Positions 7,823-15,413 of a DNA stretch of 64,000 nt are shown one piece after another. Positions within the stretch are counted from its first letter, which is position 1. Each line of letters begins with the position of its first letter. The position numbers were made by a program, and so were the translations under genes. Where the stretch lies: contig DASVDF010000078.1 in NCBI GenBank assembly GCA_036381215.1, positions 1 through 64,000 of the forward strand. Reading direction: 5' to 3'. Below the pieces are notes generated by a model. It saw nothing but the letters and a program-made list of their open reading frames with translations, had not been told where the DNA came from and searched no databases. The DNA is from IDS-8 sp036381215. GTDB lineage: Bacteria > Pseudomonadota > Gammaproteobacteria > Steroidobacterales > Woeseiaceae.

Positions 7823-9802
7823 TCACTCCGTTTTCACGCCGCGGGGGTCGTAATAGGTGCCCGCACGAAAAGCGCGCGTGTACTGATCGAGAATCTCCAT
7901 GCCCCGCTTCGGTCGCAGCGCGCCCGCCTCGATCTTCTCCTTCACGATCGCTTCCATGCGGCGCTGCAGGTCGTTGGGGAAATACTGCACCTGGGCGAGA
8001 ATCTCCTGCACCTCGATGCCGGGGATGACTTTCTCGATCCAGAAATTGCCTTCCTCTTCGCGGTCCGCGTAGACGTGCGCCTCGGAGACGCGGCCGAAGA
8101 GGTTGTGCGTGTCGCCCATGATGTCCTGGTATGCGCCCATCAGGAAGAAGCCGAGCCAGTACGGCTCGCCGGGCGCCAGCGCGTGCAGCTCGAGGAACTT
8201 GCTGTCCTCGTGCGACGAGACGTAATGCGAAACCTTGCCGTCCGAGTCGCAGGTGAGGTCGACGAGCACGGCGCGCCGGCCGGGCCGCTCGTCCAGCCGG
8301 TGCAGCGGCATGATCGGAAACGCCTGGTCGATGGCCCAGTGGTCCAGCATCGACTGGAACACGGAGAAGTCGCACAGATACTGATCGGCGAGCTTCTCCT
8401 CGAGCTCCTGGTACTCGGCCGGGACGGGGTCGGGATCGAGACCGCGTAAACGCTCCAAAATCGCGGCGCAGGAGCTCCAGTAATAGCGTTCCACGAGCGC
8501 ATTCTGATCGAGCGAAAGGTGCCCGAGGCCGAACAGCGTGGCTGCGTCGCGGTGGATCACCACGACGTCGTGATACGCCTCCAGCAGTTGCGCCAGCTTC
8601 AGCGGGCGCGAGCCCTTCGCCGCGACGCGTTTCAGGATATCGGCCAGGTCGCGCACCATCGCGTGCGCGTCGGGCGGCGGCGTGTATTCGGCCGGCACGC
8701 GGTCCTTCTGGTAGGCGCCGAGCGTCTCGACCACCAGCAGCGAGTGATGCGCCGTGATGGCGCGGCCGCTTTCCGAAATGAGGCACGGATGCGGCACTCC
8801 GTGCGCCTCGCAGACTTCCATCACGGCGTACACGACCGTATTGGCGTATTCCTGCAGGCTGTAGTTGATGCCGGTTTCCGAGTAGCCGCCCGCGTAGTTG
8901 ACGCCGAGGCCGCCCCCGACGTCGAAATAACGCACGTCGAGACCGCGCTGGCGGAGCGCGGCGTAGATCTGCGCCATCTCCTTGACCGCCTGCCGCAGGA
9001 CCTGGATATCGCTGATCTGGCTGCCCAGGTGGAAGTGCAGCAGCACGAGCCGGTCGCGGCGTCCGGTTTGCTCGAGCCGGTCGATGAGCTCCATGAGCTC
9101 GGGCAGCGAGACGCCGAATTTCGAGCGGTAGCCGCCGGAATCGGCCCATTTGCCGGCTCCCGCGGTGCGCAGGCGGATGCGCACCCCGAAACGCGCGGGC
9201 GCATCGGAGTCGTTTGCGAGCGCGGTGAGCTGCTCGAACTCGGCGAACTTCTCCATGACCGGTATCACGTTCTTGCCGAGGCGCTGTGCGGACAGGATCA
9301 GCGACAGCATCGCCGAATCCTTGACGCCGTTGCAGACGAGCAGCGTGTCGTCGCTCGCGAGCTGTGGCAGCGACGCGATGAGCTCGGCCTTCGAGCCGCA
9401 TTCGAGGCCCATGTTCCAGGGCTTGCCGGCGTCGAGCACTTCCTCGACGACCTCGTGCAGCTGATTGACCTTGATCGGGTACACGGCGGTGTAACGGTTG
9501 CGGTAACCCGCTTCGTCCACCGCCTGGCCGAACGCCTGGTTCAGCCGGCGCACGCGGGCCCGCAGCACGTCCTGGAAGCGCAGCAGGAGCGGAAACGCGA
9601 GGCCGCGGCTCGCAGCTTCGGCGACCACCTCCATGACGTCGATCTCGAGGTCCTGGTCCTCGAACGGCCGTACGGCGACGTGGCCGGCCGCGTTGATGCG
9701 GAAGAAGCCGTCGCTCCAGGCGTCGAGCCGGTACAGCTCGTGTGCCTCCTCGAGCGTCCAGCCCGGCGCCGCCTCGCCCGTCTGCCGGAGTGCCTCGCTC
9801 AT
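7823..9802 (-). CDS. speA: Biosynthetic arginine decarboxylase
   Basis: A 659-residue PLP-dependent fold-III decarboxylase that converts arginine to agmatine. Its length is almost that of E. coli SpeA. The PLP lysine is in YPIKVNQ (Lys111), and the glycine-rich phosphate-binding stretch YFDVGGGLGVNY and the SESGRAI motif are present. The typical four-helical insertion and the C-terminal QYFPNDLQRRM are also recognisable. The start is four bases after the stop of the deoxyhypusine-synthase-like gene and the stop is five bases before aguB, so all three are co-translated. It supplies agmatine to AguA, which is encoded at the head of the operon. Confidence 0.96.
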   Translation of the reverse strand: MSEALRQTGEAAPGWTLEEAHELYRLDAWSDGFFRINAAGHVAVRPFEDQDLEIDVMEVVAEAASRGLAFPLLLRFQDVLRARVRRLNQAFGQAVDEAGYRNRYTAVYPIKVNQLHEVVEEVLDAGKPWNMGLECGSKAELIASLPQLASDDTLLVCNGVKDSAMLSLILSAQRLGKNVIPVMEKFAEFEQLTALANDSDAPARFGVRIRLRTAGAGKWADSGGYRSKFGVSLPELMELIDRLEQTGRRDRLVLLHFHLGSQISDIQVLRQAVKEMAQIYAALRQRGLDVRYFDVGGGLGVNYAGGYSETGINYSLQEYANTVVYAVMEVCEAHGVPHPCLISESGRAITAHHSLLVVETLGAYQKDRVPAEYTPPPDAHAMVRDLADILKRVAAKGSRPLKLAQLLEAYHDVVVIHRDAATLFGLGHLSLDQNALVERYYWSSCAAILERLRGLDPDPVPAEYQELEEKLADQYLCDFSVFQSMLDHWAIDQAFPIMPLHRLDERPGRRAVLVDLTCDSDGKVSHYVSSHEDSKFLELHALAPGEPYWLGFFLMGAYQDIMGDTHNLFGRVSEAHVYADREEEGNFWIEKVIPGIEVQEILAQVQYFPNDLQRRMEAIVKEKIEAGALRPKRGMEILDQYTRAFRAGTYYDPRGVKTE

Positions 9803-9806
9803 CGGG

Positions 9807-10778
9807 CTAGCGGTCGAGCACGCATGCGAAGACCAGCGGCGCGACGATGGTCGCGTCCGATTCGATGATAAACTTGGGCGTATCCGCGGACAGCTTGCCC
9901 CACGTGATCTTCTCGTTCGGCACGGCCCCTGAATATGAGCCGTAGCTCGTCGTCGAATCGCTGATCTGGCAGAAATAACCCCAGCGCGGGATGTCGGTCT
10001 TGCGCAGGTCCTGCTCGAGCATCGGCACCACGCAGATCGGGAAGTCTCCGGCGATGCCGCCGCCGATCTGGAAAAAGCCGACGGACGAGCGCATCGACGC
10101 TTTCTCGTACCAGTCCGCGAGGAACATCATGTACTCGATGCCGGTGCGCACGGTGTGCACGTTGTCGATCTCGCCGCTGATGCAGTGCGAGGCATAGATG
10201 TTGCCGAGCGTGGAATCTTCCCAGCCGGGCACGATGATCGGCAGGTCGCGCTGGCACGCGGCGAGCAGCCAGCTGTCCTTCGGATCGATCTGGTAATACG
10301 GCTCGAGCTTGCCGGAACGCAGCACGCGGTACATGAATTCGTGCGGGAAATACCGCTCGCGCTTGCGGTCGGCGTCGACCCATTCGTCGAGCACCGCGCG
10401 CTCGATGCGGCGGATCGCTTCCTCTTCCGGAATGCAGGTGTCCGTGACACGGTTCAGGTGACGCGCGAGCAGCGCCTCCTCGTCGGCAGGCGTGAGCTCG
10501 CGGTAGTGCGGCACGCGCACGTAATGCTCGTGGGCCACCAGGTTGAACACGTCCTCCTCGAGGTTCGCGCCCGTGCAGCAGATCGCGTGCACCTTGTTCG
10601 CGCGGATCATCTCCGCGAGCGAGAGACCGAGCTCCGCCGTGCTCATCGCACCGGCAAGCGTCACGAACATCATCCCGCCTTCGTCCAGGTGACGCACGTA
10701 CGCATCCGCCGCGTCGACCAGCGCCGCTGCGTTGAAATGCCGGTAATGGTGGTGAACGAAATCGCGTACCGCCGTCAT
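9807..10778 (-). CDS. Deoxyhypusine synthase-family protein, probable polyamine-modifying enzyme
   Basis: A 323-residue protein of the deoxyhypusine synthase (DHS) fold, which transfers an aminobutyl group from a polyamine in an NAD-dependent reaction. The catalytic lysine is kept in ITWGKL (Lys295, matching Lys329 of human DHS), as is the preceding SGAVPNE. The stretch that holds Lys-His-His in human DHS reads GGGIAGDFPICV here, so polyamine binding must differ. Bacteria have no eIF5A, and related bacterial proteins are thought to make homospermidine. The position between aguA and speA fits a role downstream of putrescine. The exact product is an inference. Confidence 0.85.
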   Translation of the reverse strand: MTAVRDFVHHHYRHFNAAALVDAADAYVRHLDEGGMMFVTLAGAMSTAELGLSLAEMIRANKVHAICCTGANLEEDVFNLVAHEHYVRVPHYRELTPADEEALLARHLNRVTDTCIPEEEAIRRIERAVLDEWVDADRKRERYFPHEFMYRVLRSGKLEPYYQIDPKDSWLLAACQRDLPIIVPGWEDSTLGNIYASHCISGEIDNVHTVRTGIEYMMFLADWYEKASMRSSVGFFQIGGGIAGDFPICVVPMLEQDLRKTDIPRWGYFCQISDSTTSYGSYSGAVPNEKITWGKLSADTPKFIIESDATIVAPLVFACVLDR

Positions 10779-10845
10779 TGGCCTGATCTCCGGTCGAAGC
10801 CCGCGGGCGGGCGATGCAAGACAGCGCCGTCATCGCGGCGGGAGG

Positions 10846-10866
10846 TCGCGCGCGATGCGCGCTCCT
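10846..10866. repeat. REP-type half element
   Basis: TCGCGCGCGATGCGCGCTCCT, here given by its core GCGCGATGCGCGCTCC, is one arm of the inverted repeat found complete near 24,650. It lies between the deoxyhypusine-synthase-like gene and aguA, just before a cluster of hairpins. Confidence 0.7.
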
Positions 10867-10874
10867 TGTCACTT

Positions 10875-10992
10875 GTTGAAAAAGGTCATCCTGACCTTTT
10901 TCAACGTCGCGAGTCCGGCACATTTCCGGACTCGCTCCCGACGACTCAAGCGCTTACGCGCTCGAGTCGCGAGCGAGACATCCTTGTCTCGC
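10875..10992. repeat. Cluster of four tandem hairpins between aguA and the DHS-like gene
   Basis: Four separate inverted repeats follow each other in 118 bases: 10875-10905 (perfect 14-bp arms beginning GTTGAAAAAGG, 3-base loop), 10909-10935 (perfect 10-bp arms GCGAGTCCGG, 7-base loop), 10942-10969 (12-bp arms with one mismatch, TTAC loop) and 10973-10992 (perfect 8-bp arms GCGAGACA, TCCT loop). None ends in a T run, so this is not a simple terminator. In the operon it would fold in the mRNA between aguA and the downstream genes. It may be a compound REP-like element that sets differential mRNA stability. Confidence 0.8.
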
Positions 10993-11000
10993 AGCCGCTA

Positions 11001-12056
11001 TTAGAACACAGGCACCTGCTGGGTGAGGCAATGGAGCGTGCCGAGGCCGAGCACGAGATCGCGGCAGTCGATCGCCACGACCTCGCGGCCGGGGAAGCAG
11101 GCGGCGAGCTGCGCGCGGTTCGCGCCGTCCGCGGGATCGGCGAAGGCCGGCATCAGCACGACGCGGTTGCCGATATAGAAATTGGCGGGACTTGCAGGCA
11201 GCCGCTCGCCGCGCCATTCCACCGGCCGCGGCATCTCGAGCTCGATCACCTGCAAAGGCCGCCCGCCGGCAAGCCGGAACTCCGCGAGGCGCTCACGGTT
11301 TTCGGCGAGCGCGGCAAAGTTCGCGTCGTGCGGGTCGCGCTCGATGACGGTCACCACGGTGTCCTCGGCGACGAAACGCGTGAGGTCGTCCACGTGGCCG
11401 TCGGTATCGTCCCCCACGATGCCTTCCCCGAGCCACAGGATCTGCACCACGCCGAGCTGCTCGCACAAGGAAGTCTCGATTGCCTCCCGGCGCAGGTCCG
11501 GGTTGCGGTTCGGGTTCAGCAGGCACTGCTCGGTCGTGAGCAGCGCGCCTGCGCCGTTCACGTCGATCGAGCCGCCCTCGAGCACCATGTCGACCGCGTG
11601 CCGCGGCACGCCGAGCGCGTCCGCCATGCGCCCTGCTGCCGCGTCGTCGAGATCGAACGGTGGATACTTGCCGCCCCAGGCGTTGAAGCGGAAGTCGAGC
11701 GCGAGTGCGGGCGTGGCTTGCGCCTCGCGCGTGACGAAGATCGCGCCGTGATCGCGGCACCATGCGTCGTTGGTCGGGATGCGATGGAAGACCACGCGCC
11801 CGCGCGGCGCGTGGCCGTCGAGCAGCGCCTGCACGTGCCGCTCGTGGGCCTCGTCCAGGACGTTGATGCGCACGAGCTCGCTCTTGGCGAGCGCGGCCAC
11901 GGCCCGCACCATCACGGGCTCGACCGGCTCGAAGTTGCCTGGCCAGCTCTCGCGCTTGTGCGGCCAGGAAATCCAGGTCGCCTGGTGCGGCGCCCATTCT
12001 GCCGGCATGCGGAAGCCGCGCGCCGCCGGCGTGCGGCTGTCGTCGTCGTCGCTCAT
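11001..12056 (-). CDS. aguA: Agmatine deiminase
   Basis: A 351-residue guanidine-modifying enzyme that turns agmatine into N-carbamoylputrescine and ammonia. Family features seen are the N-terminal RMPAEWAPHQATWISWPH, the WCRDHGAIFV substrate motif, the LDFRFNAWGGKYPPFDLDD stretch, TDGHVDD with the catalytic His, and the nucleophile in GTLHCLTQQVP near the C terminus. The usual GGGNIHC is LGLGTLHC here, a mild change that keeps the Cys. It is the first of the four polyamine genes, but 222 bases with four hairpins separate it from the next. The upstream outer-membrane protein gene ends only 27 bases before its start. Confidence 0.95.
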   Translation of the reverse strand: MSDDDDSRTPAARGFRMPAEWAPHQATWISWPHKRESWPGNFEPVEPVMVRAVAALAKSELVRINVLDEAHERHVQALLDGHAPRGRVVFHRIPTNDAWCRDHGAIFVTREAQATPALALDFRFNAWGGKYPPFDLDDAAAGRMADALGVPRHAVDMVLEGGSIDVNGAGALLTTEQCLLNPNRNPDLRREAIETSLCEQLGVVQILWLGEGIVGDDTDGHVDDLTRFVAEDTVVTVIERDPHDANFAALAENRERLAEFRLAGGRPLQVIELEMPRPVEWRGERLPASPANFYIGNRVVLMPAFADPADGANRAQLAACFPGREVVAIDCRDLVLGLGTLHCLTQQVPVF

Positions 12057-12083
12057 GCCGCGGAGGGTGTCATCCTCGCGTGC

Positions 12084-13346
12084 TCATGGGAAGACCCGGT
12101 TGACTCCGAGCTGCACACGGTGGCGCTCGTAGTCGAAAGCGTCGACGTTGGCCGAGTTGCTCGTGTAGCGGTAATCGAGCGCGAGCTGCCAGCGGTCGGG
12201 CAGGTCGCGATAGAGGGTCAGCCCGAGCTCGCGGCGCTCTTCCTCGCGCGGCTCGGCGAGATCGTCGTAGCGGCCGGTGCGAAACGCCGCCAGTGCCCCC
12301 AGCGCCCAGGGCCCGTCCAGCGGACGGTCGTAACGCAGGGTGAAGTGATGGCGCGTGGGTGAGGCCGCTGGGTCCGCCCGGTCGTCCACGCTGAGTGCAT
12401 ACCTGAGGCCGAAACGCGCCGGGCCCGCGCGCCGCTCGAGGGTGAGCGCGAGCGCGCCGCGCGTGCCGTCGACGAACGCGAAGCGGTCGTCGATCTCATC
12501 GATCGTCTCGAAGACGAGGCGCGCCTCCAGCCGCACGGCATCGCTCAGGCCGCGCTCCAGCGCGAACGCTGCGCCGAGCCGGCGCTCGAAGCCGTCCCCG
12601 TCCAGCGTGCTGAACGCGAGCTCGGGCCCGAGCTCGACGTCGAAGCCGGCCCACGCACCGCGGAAAAAGCCCGCGACCTGCGCGACGTCCTGGTCGAATT
12701 CCGCCGCCTCCGGATAGCGCACGGCATAGGCGCTCGCCGTGCCGCCGAACCCGTTCCCGGCGGGCGCGCGGCCGAGCTGCCCGAACACCGCGACGAAGGG
12801 GCTGTCCGTCGATTCGCCGGCGGCGAGGCTCGCATCGTCCTGAAGTGCCACGTTGTCGTCGAAGCCGAGTGAAAGATCGACGAAGGCAGACCGTGCCGGG
12901 ACCGGGGCCGGGGGGGCCGGGGGGGACAGGCGCTCCAGCATGCGCCCGGCCAGCCGGGCAAGCGTCGGGTCGGAAGCCTGCGCCGCGCGCCGGAAGGCCG
13001 CCAGCGCGCCGGCCTCATCCCCCAGCCGGTAGCGTGCGAGTCCGGCGTTGTATTCCGCGAGCGGCGCCATCACCGGCCAGCGGGCGGCGAGCTCGGCGAA
13101 GGCGCGCTCGGCCTGCGCGTAAGCCCCCAGGCGATAGCGGCACACCCCGATGTCGTAGAGAACGGAGGGCTCGTCCATGCCGGCCTCCCGGGCCGCTTCG
13201 AACGCCGCCAGCGCACCGCTCCAGTCGCCGGCTTCGAAGGCGCGGCTGCCCGCGGCGAACGCCTCGGCGGCGGCCTGGCCGGTGGCACCCGCCGTCGTGG
13301 AGCAGATCAAAAGAAGCGCGCCGCACAGCGCGACGGCGCACCTCAT
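12084..13346 (-). CDS. Secreted TPR protein with C-terminal outer-membrane barrel
   Basis: A 420-residue exported protein. The signal peptide ends near TTAGATG (about residue 24). Residues 27-140 hold three TPR-like helix pairs (RAFEAGDWSGALAAFEAA, YRLGAYAQAERAFAEL, YRLGDEAGALAAFRRA). After a proline-rich linker, the segment from about 155 to the end is a run of amphipathic strands opening with FVDLSLGFDDNV and closing with HRVQLGVNRVFP, as in a beta-barrel with a terminal aromatic/proline. The plan resembles surface lipoprotein assembly modifiers and related TPR-porin proteins. It lies 39 bases after the Pro/Glu-rich protein gene and is probably in the ECF sigma transcription unit. The substrate is unknown. 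Confidence 0.75.
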   Translation of the reverse strand: MRCAVALCGALLLICSTTAGATGQAAAEAFAAGSRAFEAGDWSGALAAFEAAREAGMDEPSVLYDIGVCRYRLGAYAQAERAFAELAARWPVMAPLAEYNAGLARYRLGDEAGALAAFRRAAQASDPTLARLAGRMLERLSPPAPPAPVPARSAFVDLSLGFDDNVALQDDASLAAGESTDSPFVAVFGQLGRAPAGNGFGGTASAYAVRYPEAAEFDQDVAQVAGFFRGAWAGFDVELGPELAFSTLDGDGFERRLGAAFALERGLSDAVRLEARLVFETIDEIDDRFAFVDGTRGALALTLERRAGPARFGLRYALSVDDRADPAASPTRHHFTLRYDRPLDGPWALGALAAFRTGRYDDLAEPREEERRELGLTLYRDLPDRWQLALDYRYTSNSANVDAFDYERHRVQLGVNRVFP

Positions 13347-13385
13347 CCGGCCGGCGCCCGCGCGACGGACGCCGGCGCGCGCGTA

Positions 13386-13928
13386 TCAGATGCCCCCGGG
13401 CGGACCGCGGGGATCGTCGGGGGGGCCGCCCGGAGGCGGCTCCGGCGGCCTGCCCCGGCCTGCATCCTCGCGATTCTCACGTGCCCGCTCCGCCATCTCC
13501 TCGCCCAGCTCGCGCCCTTTTTCGCGCGCTTCGGCTGCCGTGTCCAGCCCCTCCGCGCGCTGCTCGCGCGCGGCGTCGGCGCGCTCCCGTCCGGGCGCGC
13601 TCGCTTCCGTGCCCTGCGCGCTGGCCTCGGCCGGCAGCTCGATGACGCGAGTGATCGCCTCCGGCCGCTCGGCGCCTTCGGGCATCAGCTTCATCGTGAG
13701 CTCCAGCTCCTCGGGCAGCGGCGCTGGAGCGTCGCTCGGCTCGTGGCCTTCCGGACCGTGTTCCGCCGGCCGGTCTTCGCCCGGCGTTTGCTCCGCCGGC
13801 GGCGTTTGCTCCGCCGGCGGCCTTTGCGCCGGCTCCACCGGCCCTTCCTGGGCGAGCGCCCGGCCGGCGAGCAACAGCGCGCACGCGAGGCAAGCAAGGT
13901 AACTGCCCGAGCTCGTCAATGGTTTCAT
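13386..13928 (-). CDS. Secreted Pro/Glu/Arg-rich low-complexity protein
   Basis: A 180-residue protein with a clear signal peptide cut near GRALAQ (about residue 27). The mature part has two regions: a proline- and glutamate-rich repeat region (PPAEQTPPAEQTPGED) and a helical, charged region (about 105-155), then a Pro/Gly tail ending GPPGGI. A GGAGG site lies just before the ATG. There is no recognisable domain. It lies 39 bases after the anti-sigma gene and 39 bases before the TPR/barrel gene, so it is probably an envelope component made under the ECF sigma factor. Function unknown. Confidence 0.7.
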   Translation of the reverse strand: MKPLTSSGSYLACLACALLLAGRALAQEGPVEPAQRPPAEQTPPAEQTPGEDRPAEHGPEGHEPSDAPAPLPEELELTMKLMPEGAERPEAITRVIELPAEASAQGTEASAPGRERADAAREQRAEGLDTAAEAREKGRELGEEMAERARENREDAGRGRPPEPPPGGPPDDPRGPPGGI

Positions 13929-13967
13929 GTTTCCCTCCTGCCGTACGTCGCGGTCACGTCCAGAGCG

Positions 13968-14633
13968 TCACACGCTCGGGAGCGCGGCACGTTCCACGGC
14001 CCGCGTATCGGGCAACACGCGCACGTCCACCAGGAACGTTTTCTGGCGGCCGCCATGCCGTACCACCACCAGCACCTGCCCGCCCTGCTCGCCGGTCGCC
14101 GTCACCGGCAGCCGGAGCTCGTTGATGCCGCGCTCGAGGCGGGTGGTCCAGCGGATGTCGCGCCGGCCGGCGAAACCCTCGAGGTCCACCGCGCCGCGCA
14201 GGCTCACCTGGATCTCGGCCGCTGCCAGCGCCTCCGGCGCGTCGATCGCGATGCGCAACTCTTTCGGCTCGTCCAGCGCCATGGCAACGGCGGGCGCCTC
14301 GACGGTCATCTCCGCAGGCCCTGCAAAAACGAACAGCAGCGCGAGCGCGGCGGCGCTCGCCGCGACCGCGCCGAGGGCCATGCCGCCCCAGAACCCCGGG
14401 GAGCCGCCGCGCCGACCCCGTTCCGCGAGCCCCGCGCGGAGCGCGTCGTCCACGGCGCCGGGCGAAGGATCCGGCACCGGGCGAGCGCGCTCCGCGCGCA
14501 GGTACGCCACCGCGCGGAACGCGTGGCGGCAACTTTCGCAAGCCGAGAGATGCTGCATGACGCGGCGCCGCTCGGCGCCGTCCGGATCGTCGAGCGCCGC
14601 CTCGAACATGAGGCTCGCCTGTTCGCAGTTCAT
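13968..14633 (-). CDS. Zinc-finger anti-sigma factor
   Basis: A 221-residue membrane anti-sigma factor. The N-terminal ZAS zinc motif HLSACESC (residues 29-36) binds the cognate sigma factor, one membrane span lies at about 83-104 and the periplasmic domain is about 115 residues long and strand-rich, ending with a FLVDVRVLPD strand. The start overlaps the sigma-factor stop by four bases (ATGA), the usual arrangement for an ECF sigma/anti-sigma pair. The periplasmic part presumably senses an envelope signal; I do not recognise its fold. Confidence 0.85.
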   Translation of the reverse strand: MNCEQASLMFEAALDDPDGAERRRVMQHLSACESCRHAFRAVAYLRAERARPVPDPSPGAVDDALRAGLAERGRRGGSPGFWGGMALGAVAASAAALALLFVFAGPAEMTVEAPAVAMALDEPKELRIAIDAPEALAAAEIQVSLRGAVDLEGFAGRRDIRWTTRLERGINELRLPVTATGEQGGQVLVVVRHGGRQKTFLVDVRVLPDTRAVERAALPSV

Positions 14634-15208
14634 GAGCTTCCTCCGGCGCCGGCGCGCGGGTGCGTGACGACGCAGTCCGGGTCGAGCAGCCGTCCGAGCA
14701 GCACCCGCGCCCGGTGCAGCCGCGATTTCAGCGTGCCTTCCTTGAGCCCCGTGATCTCCATCATTTCCGCGAGCGTGTAACCTTCGATGTCGTGCAGCGC
14801 GAGCAGAACGCGCTTCTCGCGATCGATGCGGCGCCACACGGCCGCGACGCGCTCCGCGTTGCGGGCCCGTTCCGCGCCCTCCTCGGGGCCGAACGCATCG
14901 CTCGCGAGCTCCTCCGCCGCGACCGCATCGAGAGCCACCACGTTGCGGCGCTCGTGCCGCCGGACGCCGTCCACGAACAGCCGGTACATGACGCGCGCGA
15001 GCCAGCTCCCCGGCTTGTCCAGGGCCGCGATGTCGGCGCTGCGCGGGTAGGCGCGCGTGAACGTCTCCTGCACCAGGTCCTCCGCGTCCTCGGTCGATCG
15101 CGTCCAGCGCCAGGCGGTGCGGTAGAGAGCGTGGTAGTGGCGGTGCACCAGTGCCTCGTAGCCCGTCTCCGCGGGCGAGCGTCGCGACCGGAAGCTGATC
15201 GGGGGCAT
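14630..15208 (-). CDS. ECF RNA polymerase sigma factor
   Basis: A 192-residue group IV sigma factor. Region 2 spans about 20-90, with TEDAEDLVQETFTRAY (core binding) and WLARVMYRLFVDGVRRHERR. Region 4 is at about 120-175, with DIEGYTLAEMMEITGLKEGTLKSRLHRAR as the -35-recognising helix-turn-helix. There is no region 3, as expected. It has an ECF-type promoter of its own whose predicted transcription start falls on or next to the ATG, and it is coupled to the anti-sigma gene. Three further genes downstream are probably transcribed with it. Confidence 0.92.
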   Translation of the reverse strand: MPPISFRSRRSPAETGYEALVHRHYHALYRTAWRWTRSTEDAEDLVQETFTRAYPRSADIAALDKPGSWLARVMYRLFVDGVRRHERRNVVALDAVAAEELASDAFGPEEGAERARNAERVAAVWRRIDREKRVLLALHDIEGYTLAEMMEITGLKEGTLKSRLHRARVLLGRLLDPDCVVTHPRAGAGGSS

Positions 15209-15215
15209 GCTGGAT

Positions 15216-15242
15216 TACACGTTCGGGCGATGAAAAGGTTCC
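15216..15242 (-). promoter_or_regulatory. ECF-type promoter of the sigma-factor operon
   Basis: Read on the minus strand: GGAACC, 15 bases, CGTGTA. This is the classical ECF -35 plus CGT-type -10 layout. The -10 ends eight bases before the ATG, so the transcript would begin at about the start codon. The same pattern is found before the divergent lipoprotein gene, which points to autoregulation. Confidence 0.75.
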
Positions 15243-15322
15243 CGCGGGATCGCCCGCGGAACCATGACTATAAGGCCGAAAGGCGGCCGGCGATGCCGGT
15301 CGCTGGATTATGTCAAACAGAG

Positions 15323-15349
15323 GGAACGGAAATGCCGCCGGGCCGTGTT
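15323..15349 (+). promoter_or_regulatory. ECF-type promoter of the DUF4382 lipoprotein gene
   Basis: GGAACG, 15 bases, CGTGTT. It has the same hexamers and the same spacing as the sigma-gene promoter on the other strand. The predicted start near 15,356 gives a leader of about 58 bases with an AAGGAG ribosome site before the ATG at 15,414. Confidence 0.7.
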
Positions 15350-15413
15350 TGCGGAGAGCCGGCGGCGCGCAGCGCGTGCCGGCCGTGACGAGACCCGATA
15401 AGGAGAGCCGGTC

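Noticed and set aside
10875..10992. CRISPR array
   Set aside because: The hairpins differ from each other in sequence and there are no spacers of uniform length; nothing in the window resembles a CRISPR array or cas genes.
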